NCBI GenBank assembly: GCA_016649785.1
Contig: JAENXB010000198.1
Location: 1-5,298 of the forward strand
DNA: 5,298 bases
Reading direction: 5' to 3'
Source: Flavobacteriaceae bacterium
GTDB taxonomy: Bacteria > Bacteroidota > Bacteroidia > Flavobacteriales > Flavobacteriaceae
Shown: piece after piece, positions 1-5,298 of the stretch
How the letters are laid out: each line of letters begins with the position of its first letter
Numbering within the stretch: the stretch's first letter is position 1
Program-made: the position numbers and the translations under genes
The notes under the pieces: model-generated
The model's database searches: none
The model's input: only the letters and a program-made list of their open reading frames with translations
Told to the model about the DNA's origin: nothing

Positions 1-1
1 C

Positions 2-1525
2 TCTGATAAAATAATTAGTGCTGAAGGACCACCACCTGCCATTATTCCTTTACCTCAGTCTCTTAGCTGGGGTGAAAATATGTATAGGATACCAAATGCA
101 AATACTATTTGTTTTAATGAAGGAAGTGAAAAAGCAGCAAATTGGTTACAGGAATTGCTGAAAAATGCAAATACTAAGGCCGAAAAGACGCAGGGGGATT
201 CTTGTGGTAACTGGACGATAATTACAGATTCAGCCCTGGAGGAACAACTTGGGGAAGAAGGATATATTCTTGATATAGATAATGATGGGGTTACTCTTAA
301 AAGTGCTAGTGAAGCCGGTCTATTTTATGCAATTCAAACTCTAAGACAGTTTTTCCCGGCAGAAATAGAGCGGAAACAACTTTCTCAAACTGAAATATTA
401 CTCCGACAGGCACACATCGAAGATCAGCCAACATATAGCTGGCGTGGTACCATGGTAGATGTGGCCCGCAGTTTCTTCGGATTGGAATACCTCAAAGATC
501 ATGTGGATCGTATGGCCTTGTATAAGTTAAACCGGCTTCATTTACATTTAACGGACGATCAGGGTTGGAGAATTGAAATAAAAAGCAAACCTAAATTAAC
601 CAAAATAGGCTCTAAAGGATCTATAACAGGAGGAAATTCAGGGTTTTTGACACAAGAGGAATACCTGGAATTGCAGGATTATGCTTTAGCGCGGAATATT
701 GTAATTATTCCTGAAGTTGATATGCCCGGGCACATTTATTCTGCACTGGTATCCTATCCCGAACTTAATTGTCTGGAAAATTCGAATATAGATCCAAAAT
801 TTGCTACTCCCCCTGAGCTTTATTCAGGATATGAAGTGGGATGGAGTAGATTTTGCCTTGAACAACCGGAAACTTATGACTTCGTTTCTGAGGTTATTGG
901 TGAACTTGCACAAATCACCAAAGGACCATGGATCCATATAGGAGGTGATGAGATCGAGGATCCATTGTATGAAACATTTGTAGTAAAAGCTGATTCTATT
1001 GTGCAACATCATGGAAAAATAACCATTGGTTGGGAAGAGGTTACAAAGGCACCTGTGAGTAGTTCTTTAATTAGCCAGCAATGGCATGGTAAAACGGAAA
1101 GTGTGGTAGATGTAAAAGTCATAGAGTCTATTTGTACCAATTTTTATCTTGATCACGCCAATACCCCGGGACAGGAAAACACCCTCAACTGGTGCAAGGA
1201 AGATGGGGTTTCGATAGAAGATGTATATAGTTTTAGTTCAAAAAGCTCGAATGTAATTGGAGTGGAAGCTCCTGTATGGACCGAACATGTTTTGAATGAT
1301 GAAATGATGGATGATCGTTTCTGGCCAAGAACTCTGGCAGTTGCTGAAGTGGCCTGGACTTCTGAAAGCAAACGTGATTTTTTAGATTTCACCGGTCGTG
1401 TATCGGTTCATGGAGAACGATTGAATGAGATGGGAGTTCATTTTTTCCCCAGCCCGGAAGTTGACTGGACGCCCTACAAAAAAGCAAAAGAACCAAAAAC
1501 ATTATTTTCAGGCTTTAACCCTTAA
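2..1525 (+). CDS. Beta-N-acetylhexosaminidase, GH20 family (5' end outside window)
   Basis: Exo-hydrolase predicted to remove terminal GlcNAc or GalNAc from glycans by substrate-assisted catalysis (family knowledge). The frame has no stop back to base 2. The residues before the ATG at 80 include IIPLPQSLSW, the usual opening of the GH20 N-terminal domain, so the start lies upstream and any signal peptide or lipobox is unseen. In visible numbering (507 residues, base 2 = residue 1), the N-terminal domain spans about 13-140 and the catalytic barrel about 143 to the end. Seen motifs are YSWRGTMVDVAR (substrate Arg148), NRLHLHLTDDQGWR (177-190), PEVDMPGH (237-244) and HIGGDE (312-317). Asp316-Glu317 (codons 947-952) are the polarising residue and acid/base. 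Expected sugar-pocket aromatics are present: Trp344, Trp361, Tyr383 with Asp385 (FYLDH), Trp426 and Trp452. The barrel looks intact with no frameshift. Likely periplasmic or surface-located, by inference. Specificity between chitooligosaccharides, host-type glycans and peptidoglycan fragments cannot be read. Confidence 0.95.
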   Translation, partial: SDKIISAEGPPPAIIPLPQSLSWGENMYRIPNANTICFNEGSEKAANWLQELLKNANTKAEKTQGDSCGNWTIITDSALEEQLGEEGYILDIDNDGVTLKSASEAGLFYAIQTLRQFFPAEIERKQLSQTEILLRQAHIEDQPTYSWRGTMVDVARSFFGLEYLKDHVDRMALYKLNRLHLHLTDDQGWRIEIKSKPKLTKIGSKGSITGGNSGFLTQEEYLELQDYALARNIVIIPEVDMPGHIYSALVSYPELNCLENSNIDPKFATPPELYSGYEVGWSRFCLEQPETYDFVSEVIGELAQITKGPWIHIGGDEIEDPLYETFVVKADSIVQHHGKITIGWEEVTKAPVSSSLISQQWHGKTESVVDVKVIESICTNFYLDHANTPGQENTLNWCKEDGVSIEDVYSFSSKSSNVIGVEAPVWTEHVLNDEMMDDRFWPRTLAVAEVAWTSESKRDFLDFTGRVSVHGERLNEMGVHFFPSPEVDWTPYKKAKEPKTLFSGFNP

Positions 1526-1541
1526 GAAATCTGATCTTTAT

Positions 1542-1570
1542 TAACAGGTAAAACTGTTACGTTTAGTATT
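1542..1570 (+). terminator. Weak hairpin after the GH20 gene, possible terminator
   Basis: TAACAG (1542-1547) and CTGTTA (1554-1559) form a perfect 6-bp stem around a 6-base loop, 16 bases after the GH20 stop. Only a broken T run follows (TTTAG, then TATTTTT ending near 1574). The stem is AT-rich and the T run is not adjacent, so termination is plausible but unproven. Confidence 0.3.
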
Positions 1571-1625
1571 TTTCCCTAATAGTTACAGGTGTTCAGAAAT
1601 AACGAAAGCGCTATGGAGGAGGTAT

Positions 1626-1641
1626 TCCTGGCGTGCCGGGA
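1626..1641. other. Small GC-rich hairpin in the 1526-1783 spacer
   Basis: TCCTGG (1626-1631) pairs with CCGGGA (1636-1641) over 6 bp with one G-T wobble and a 4-base loop. It sits in a GC-richer island (about 1604-1655) inside an otherwise AT-rich spacer. No T run follows, so it does not look like a terminator. The 10-codon frame from the ATG at 1613 ends at once and is not a credible gene. Apart from this, the terminator-like stem and the promoter-like box, I see nothing in this 258-base spacer. Confidence 0.25.
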
Positions 1642-1746
1642 TTAATTGGAGATCATTCTTCTAATTTTTTAATGTCTGCACTCATTTATTTAAAAAAACA
1701 TACCTTTTGAGTCCGGTTTTAGTTATAAAATATGAATTTATATAAA

Positions 1747-1754
1747 TAACTTTG
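1747..1754 (+). promoter_or_regulatory. Bacteroidota-type -7 promoter box before the GHL10 lipoprotein gene
   Basis: TAACTTTG matches the TAnnTTTG -7 consensus of Bacteroidota sigma-ABfr promoters exactly. It lies 29 bases before the ATG at 1784, so the leader would be only about 20-25 bases. The -33 side is weak: no TTG lies at the usual 17-23 base spacing, and the closest TTG (1707-1709) is too far away. If real, the lipoprotein gene can be transcribed separately from the GH20 gene. Confidence 0.45.
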
Positions 1755-1783
1755 CCTCCAATTATTTAATCGAATAAATTCCT

Positions 1784-3412
1784 ATGTTGAATAAAATTCC
1801 CTTCCTTATCGCATTGGTATTTATGGTTTTAATAGCAGGTTGTAAAGCAAAAAAACCTGTGACACATATTCCGGAACCGGAAATTGTGGAAGTTCTCAAT
1901 AAAATACCGAAAAAGGCACCGGAAGCGGTTGAAATAGAAGGTGAAATATCTGAGGAAGCAGAGGTTATTTCACCGGTGCGAATCGCAAAAAAAGGACCTT
2001 TTGTAATGCGGGAATTCCGGGCAGCATGGATAGCCACTGTTGCAAATATTAATTGGCCCAGCAAATCCGGTTTGTCAACCAAAGAACAACAACGTGAGGC
2101 ACTGGTATTATTGGATTTTTTACAAGAACATAATTACAACGCCGTTATTTTTCAAGTTCGGCCTCAGGCCGATGCTTTTTACGAGAGCGATCTGGAACCC
2201 TGGTCTTTTTTCTTGACCGGAGAGGAGGGAAAAGCTCCCGATCCTTATTACGATCCGTTGAATTTCTGGATTGAAGCAGCTCATGATCGGGGGATGGAAT
2301 TACATGTTTGGTTAAATCCATATCGTGCACATCATACTACAGGTGGAAAAATAACTGAAACTTCCGTTGTAAAAACTCAACCGGAGCTTGTGGTTCAATT
2401 AAAGAACGGGATGTGGTGGTTGGATCCTTCCAAAAAAGCAACTCAGGATTATACGTCGGCTGTGGTGATGGATCTTGTGAAAAGATATGATATTGACGGA
2501 GTGCATTTTGACGACTATTTTTATTCCTATGCATCTTACAATAAAGGGGAAGATTTCCCGGATGCGGCAAGCTATCTGGAATATCAGAATACAGGGGGAA
2601 AACTTTCCAAGCCAAATTGGAGGAGGGAAGGAGTAAATGTTTTTGTGGAAAGAATTTACAATGAAATAAAAGCTGAAAAGCCACAGGTCAAATTTGGAAT
2701 TAGTCCTTTTGGGATCTGGCGCCCGGGTTACCCAAAATCAATCGCGGGGATGGACCAGTATGACGAATTGTATGCCGATGCGCGACTTTGGCTAAATAAG
2801 GGGTGGATAGATTATTTTTCTCCTCAGCTCTATTGGAAGATCAATCAGACAAAACAAAGCTTTCCGGTGTTATTAGGCTGGTGGGAAAGCGAAAACACTC
2901 AAAACCGCCATCTGTGGCCGGGAATAAATATCGATTTTGGTGGAGATAAACTCAATCTGGACGAGACTGTCAACCAAATTATGTTAACCCGCGGAATGTT
3001 GCCTACAAGTATGGGAACGGTGCATTGGAGTATTAGCCCTTTGCTAAAATACCCAAGCATGGCAGCGGGAATTCTGGCAGGTCCCTATAAAAAAGACGCG
3101 CTGGTTCCGGCAAGTCCCTGGTTGAGTAAGCTTATCCCGGATGCCCCGGTAGTAGTATCCGAAATTATTGAAAACAAAGTTAAGATAAATTGGGAAAACC
3201 TGGATCCGGAAGAGGTCTTCAGATGGGTGGTGTACTATGAATATGCCGGTGTCTGGAATTATGAAATTTTAAACCGAACCCTTAATTCATTTGAACTTTC
3301 TCAGTATCTGAATAAAAAAGATCAAAAAAACCCTCTTACCAATATTGGGGTAACAGCCATTGGTCGTACAGGAAACGAAAGTGATTTTATAGAGATGTCA
3401 ATAGGAAATTAA
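1784..3412 (+). CDS. GHL10/DUF187 (YngK/DigH-like) family lipoprotein, putative glycoside hydrolase
   Basis: Predicted envelope-anchored glycan hydrolase. The family includes E. coli DigH (YddW), reported to cleave denuded peptidoglycan strands; the substrate here is inferred. Residues 1-20 form a lipoprotein signal with lipobox LIAGC (Cys20 lipidated). KAKK follows, without the acidic residues of the Bacteroidota surface-export signal, so periplasmic retention is favoured. Residues 21-70 are a Pro/Glu/Lys-rich linker. The TIM-barrel-like domain covers about 75-440, with EFRAAWIATVANINWP (77-92), NAVIFQVRPQADAFY (119-133), HVWLNPYRAH (174-183), DIDGVHFDDYFY (236-247, acidic Asp243/Asp244), FGISPFGIWR (304-313) and WIDYFSPQLYW (341-351). 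Residues about 454-541 resemble the small C-terminal FN3-like beta domain common in these proteins. The length is normal and the gene intact. The ATG at 1784 is chosen because it directly precedes a complete signal peptide; there is no Shine-Dalgarno, as is usual in this phylum. It lies 258 bases after the GH20 gene and 177 before the symporter gene. Confidence 0.9.
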   Translation: MLNKIPFLIALVFMVLIAGCKAKKPVTHIPEPEIVEVLNKIPKKAPEAVEIEGEISEEAEVISPVRIAKKGPFVMREFRAAWIATVANINWPSKSGLSTKEQQREALVLLDFLQEHNYNAVIFQVRPQADAFYESDLEPWSFFLTGEEGKAPDPYYDPLNFWIEAAHDRGMELHVWLNPYRAHHTTGGKITETSVVKTQPELVVQLKNGMWWLDPSKKATQDYTSAVVMDLVKRYDIDGVHFDDYFYSYASYNKGEDFPDAASYLEYQNTGGKLSKPNWRREGVNVFVERIYNEIKAEKPQVKFGISPFGIWRPGYPKSIAGMDQYDELYADARLWLNKGWIDYFSPQLYWKINQTKQSFPVLLGWWESENTQNRHLWPGINIDFGGDKLNLDETVNQIMLTRGMLPTSMGTVHWSISPLLKYPSMAAGILAGPYKKDALVPASPWLSKLIPDAPVVVSEIIENKVKINWENLDPEEVFRWVVYYEYAGVWNYEILNRTLNSFELSQYLNKKDQKNPLTNIGVTAIGRTGNESDFIEMSIGN

Positions 3413-3419
3413 ATCAAGA

Positions 3420-3511
3420 ACCTCGGGGCAAGCCCATGAGGTATGAATTGGAAATTACTTTTAAAAATTCGAGGTAAGCCTCGGTGAATTAAACCCTCAA
3501 TGAGGGATTAA
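3420..3511. repeat. Cluster of three hairpins sharing CCTC/GAGG arms
   Basis: Three stem-loops follow the lipoprotein stop in 92 bases. Hairpin 1 (3420-3442) pairs ACCTC with GAGGT and, inside, GGG with CCC around loop CAAG. Hairpin 2 (3466-3490) pairs CGAGG (3470-3474) with CCTCG (3479-3483) around TAAG, with outer AATT arms. Hairpin 3 (3489-3511) pairs CCCTC with GAGGG around AAT, extended past an A-A mismatch by TTAA/TTAA. None is followed by a T run on the + strand, so ordinary intrinsic termination is not well supported. The layout resembles a REP-like dispersed palindromic element; other options are an mRNA-stabilising 3' structure or a processing site. Copy number elsewhere cannot be seen here. 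Confidence 0.55.
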
Positions 3512-3519
3512 AAAACAGG

Positions 3520-3535
3520 TATCAGTTAACTGATA
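3520..3535. promoter_or_regulatory. Perfect 16-bp palindrome, candidate operator before the symporter gene
   Basis: TATCAGTTAACTGATA reads identically on both strands and ends 54 bases before the symporter ATG. Position and symmetry suit a binding site for a dimeric regulator. No regulator gene is in the window and no clear -7 box was found nearby, so the role is inferred. Confidence 0.35.
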
Positions 3536-3589
3536 AATCCAGCAGCAGTTATATAAATTATAAGGTGTTTCCGTAGAAATTTAAACGAT

Positions 3590-5041
3590 ATGACTCCACT
3601 TCTTGTTTTTGGTGTAATAGCCGGATATTTCATTTTATTGTTGATAATAAGTTATTTCACTTCCCAAAAATCGGATAACACCACTTTTTTTACCGCAAAC
3701 AGGTCGTCGCCCTGGTTTTTGGTGGCCTTTGGAATGGTGGGCGCATCGCTTTCCGGTGTTACCTTTATATCGGTGCCGGGGGAAGTTGGCAATTCAAACT
3801 GGACATATCTTCAGTTTGTAATGGGAAATATGGTAGGTTATGCGGTGATCGCCTTGGTTTTAATTCCACTTTTTTACAGGCTGAAATTGGTTTCCATCTA
3901 TGAATATCTCCAGGATAGGTTTGGTAGGAATTCCTATCTCTCCGGAGCTTCCTTCTTTTTGATCTCCCAAACCATTGGGGCTTCCTTCAGGCTGTTTCTT
4001 GCTGCAGTTGTTTTGCAGATCGCTTTTTTTGATGCCTTCGGAATTCCTTTTTATGTCACGGTTTTATCCACAATTCTCCTTATTTGGCTCTACACCTTTA
4101 GGGGAGGAATAAAAACTATTGTTTGGACAGATACGCTTCAAACCACATTTCTTTTGGTAGCTGTAGTCATCAGTATTATTGTAATAGTAAACCATATGGG
4201 TTTAAAGACCACCGAGGTTTTTAGCCTGGTTTCAAAAAGTGAAATGTCCCAAATTTTTGACTGGGATTGGAGATCTGACCGGAATTTTTTTAAGACCTTT
4301 TTGGCCGGGATCTTTATTACCATTGCCATGAATGGGCTGGATCAAAATGTTATGCAAAAAAACCTTACCTGCAAAAATATAGGCGATGCCCAAAAAAACA
4401 TATTCTTGTTTTCAATTGTGTTTTTCTTTTCCACAATGCTCTTTCTGGCATTAGGGGTTTTGTTGTATAAATACGGAATAGATCAGCAAATAGCGATCCC
4501 GGAGCGCAGTGACGATCTTTTTCCGTTCCTGGCATTGAATTATTTTGGGACCTTTGCGGGAATCGTATTTTTGATAGGGATCATAGCGGCGGCCTTTTCC
4601 AGCGCCGATTCTGCGCTTACCGCCCTAACAACCTCGTTTTGTGTGGATATTATTGATTTGCCCAAAAAGAAAGAATCCAATCAAAAAAAGATCAGGATGA
4701 TGGTGCATATCGGGTTTACCCTGCTTATGTTTTGCGTTATCATACTCTTCAACGAAATAAACGACAGCAGTGTGGTAAGTGCCGTTTTTAAGGTTGCCGG
4801 GTTCACTTATGGCCCGTTACTGGGCTTATTTGTATACGGCTTGATCTCAAAACGACAGGTGAAAGACAAATGGGTTCCGCTGGTTTGTGTTTTGGCACCA
4901 ATAATTTCGATTATTCTCAATTTTAACTCTGTAAACTGGTTCAATGGATATCAATTCGGATTTGAAATTTTATTGGTCAACGCTGCACTGACCTATGTAG
5001 GAATGCGTATTTTGTATAAAAGCAAACCGGGTTTCTTATAA
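3590..5041 (+). CDS. Sodium:solute symporter (SSS family), probable sugar or amino-sugar importer
   Basis: Inner-membrane Na+-coupled secondary transporter of the LeuT-fold SSS family (SGLT, PutP, NanT-type). I count about 13 hydrophobic segments, near residues 3-23, 42-64, 74-98, 117-147, 152-169, 183-202, 234-250, 270-293, 318-345, 370-388, 395-419, 428-445 and 455-473, matching the 13-TM sugar-porter layout. The family signature lies in TFRGGIKTIVWTDTLQ (169-184). GASLSGVTFIS (51-61) corresponds to the unwound substrate/Na+ segment of core helix 1. AAAFSSADSALT (333-344) places Ser337/Ser338 where the Na2-site hydroxyls of vSGLT and PutP lie. The length is usual for the family and the gene intact. 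The ATG at 3590 directly opens TM1, with no Shine-Dalgarno. Lying after two glycoside-hydrolase-type genes, it most likely imports a released sugar. From memory, the Tannerella MurNAc transporter MurT is also SSS-like, so MurNAc or GlcNAc are candidate cargoes, but specificity cannot be read from sequence. Confidence 0.92.
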   Translation: MTPLLVFGVIAGYFILLLIISYFTSQKSDNTTFFTANRSSPWFLVAFGMVGASLSGVTFISVPGEVGNSNWTYLQFVMGNMVGYAVIALVLIPLFYRLKLVSIYEYLQDRFGRNSYLSGASFFLISQTIGASFRLFLAAVVLQIAFFDAFGIPFYVTVLSTILLIWLYTFRGGIKTIVWTDTLQTTFLLVAVVISIIVIVNHMGLKTTEVFSLVSKSEMSQIFDWDWRSDRNFFKTFLAGIFITIAMNGLDQNVMQKNLTCKNIGDAQKNIFLFSIVFFFSTMLFLALGVLLYKYGIDQQIAIPERSDDLFPFLALNYFGTFAGIVFLIGIIAAAFSSADSALTALTTSFCVDIIDLPKKKESNQKKIRMMVHIGFTLLMFCVIILFNEINDSSVVSAVFKVAGFTYGPLLGLFVYGLISKRQVKDKWVPLVCVLAPIISIILNFNSVNWFNGYQFGFEILLVNAALTYVGMRILYKSKPGFL

Positions 5042-5101
5042 ACTTCCTGTCCATCCTGAAAAGAGGAAAGTGAAGAGTGGAAACTGTACAAGTTGGAAGT
5101 T
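5041..5101. repeat. 7-bp inverted repeat after the symporter gene
   Basis: AACTTCC (5041-5047) is complementary to GGAAGTT (5095-5101) with 47 bases between them, and a short TCCT/AGGA stem (5054-5057/5064-5067) lies inside. The T-rich GTTTGTTGTTTATAG follows. This could be a loose 3' structure or transcript end, but the long loop makes it a weak terminator. Confidence 0.25.
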
Positions 5102-5128
5102 GTTTGTTGTTTATAGTTCGTTGTTAAA
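5095..5128. repeat. GT-rich low-complexity tract
   Basis: Imperfectly repeated GTT/TTG words (GGAAGTTGTTTGTTGTTTAT, then GTTCGTTGTT) make a degenerate simple-sequence tract with stops in frame. Similar decayed GAAGTT/GTTG tracts are, as I recall, frequent between Flavobacteria genes. No function is inferred. Confidence 0.35.
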
Positions 5129-5219
5129 TGTATCGCCAATCTGCGGTATTTCTGCGAGATCTTCTATGTTGTATTACAAGTTTCAGATCATAATTTTTCA
5201 TTAAATTTATTCTATAAAC

Positions 5220-5260
5220 CTCAAGAGGAATTGAGCTCTGCTGGAGAGCAACTCAACAGC
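5220..5260. other. Overlapping, mutually exclusive hairpins at the right end
   Basis: CTCAA (5220-5224) can pair with TTGAG (5231-5235). The same TTGAG can instead pair with the later CTCAA (5252-5256), enclosing CTCT/AGAG with loop GCTGG. GCTG (5240-5243) can also pair with CAGC (5257-5260). Such alternatives can occur in a leader RNA or in a palindromic repeat. No U tract or known riboswitch core was recognised, and the window ends 38 bases later. Confidence 0.3.
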
Positions 5261-5298
5261 AATAGGGTTTATGATGGTGAATACACCGGCCCCTTTTC

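Noticed and set aside
824..1012. 62-codon open frame on the - strand inside the GH20 gene
   Set aside because: It lies opposite the conserved catalytic region of GH20 and its translation has no recognisable features; a shadow frame.
1153..1392. 79-codon - strand frame inside the GH20 gene
   Set aside because: Overlaps the C-terminal part of the GH20 barrel, including conserved Trp positions; no independent start signal or domain.
1613..1645. Ten-codon frame preceded by purine-rich bases in the first spacer
   Set aside because: Too short, the GGAGGAGG run lies inside rather than before the frame, and Shine-Dalgarno motifs carry little weight in this phylum.
1762..2082. 106-codon - strand frame over the lipoprotein start
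   Set aside because: It lies antisense to the signal peptide, linker and first barrel strand of a well-supported gene, and its product is low in complexity; no evidence of coding.
2337..2684. 115-codon - strand frame inside the lipoprotein gene
   Set aside because: Antisense to conserved GHL10 motifs such as DIDGVHFDDYFY; the product resembles no family I know.
3420..3511. CRISPR array or tandem repeat
   Set aside because: The related units are inverted and unequal, and there are no evenly spaced direct repeats with unique spacers.
3489..3516. Hairpin 3 as an intrinsic terminator
   Set aside because: On the + strand the stem is followed by AAAAAACAGG instead of a T run. A - strand terminator would need a - strand gene downstream of 3516, and none is present.
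4138..4329. 63-codon - strand frame inside the symporter gene
   Set aside because: Antisense to membrane segments of the SSS protein; explained by the codon pattern of the real gene.
5210..5298. tRNA or tmRNA-like gene at the right end
   Set aside because: No T-loop GTTCGAATCCC-type motif and no acceptor pairing consistent with a cloverleaf were found.

Overview
The window looks like chromosomal DNA of a Bacteroidota bacterium, most likely a marine Flavobacteriaceae (Gramella/Salegentibacter-like; inference, no phylogenetic test was possible). The support is AT-rich DNA, start codons without a Shine-Dalgarno match, a TAnnTTTG-type -7 box (TAACTTTG at 1747-1754), a short-leader lipoprotein, and a gene set typical of glycan users in this phylum. 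All three genes lie on the + strand.

Layout. Positions 2-1525 hold the 3' part of a GH20 beta-N-acetylhexosaminidase gene. Its reading frame is open to the left edge, so the real start lies outside the window and the ATG at 80 is internal. A 258-base spacer (1526-1783) follows, with a weak hairpin after the stop, a small GC-rich hairpin, and a promoter-like box just before the next gene. Positions 1784-3412 encode a complete 542-residue lipoprotein of the GHL10/DUF187 (YngK/YddW-DigH) glycoside-hydrolase-like family. A 177-base spacer (3413-3589) is unusually structured: three consecutive hairpins built on CCTC/GAGG arms, then a perfect 16-bp palindrome. Positions 3590-5041 encode a 483-residue sodium:solute symporter (SSS family). 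The last 257 bases hold no convincing gene. They contain a 7-bp inverted repeat, a GT-rich low-complexity tract, and a terminal stretch with overlapping hairpin possibilities that is open on both strands.

Together the genes suggest a handling route for amino-sugar glycans. GH20 would release terminal GlcNAc/GalNAc, the GHL10 lipoprotein would cut a glycan (its relative DigH acts on denuded peptidoglycan strands), and the symporter would import a released sugar with Na+. Peptidoglycan turnover or chitin/glycan foraging both fit. No kinase, etherase or SusCD pair is visible to decide between them. I did not find a clearly novel system. The most unusual signal is the hairpin cluster plus palindrome before the symporter.
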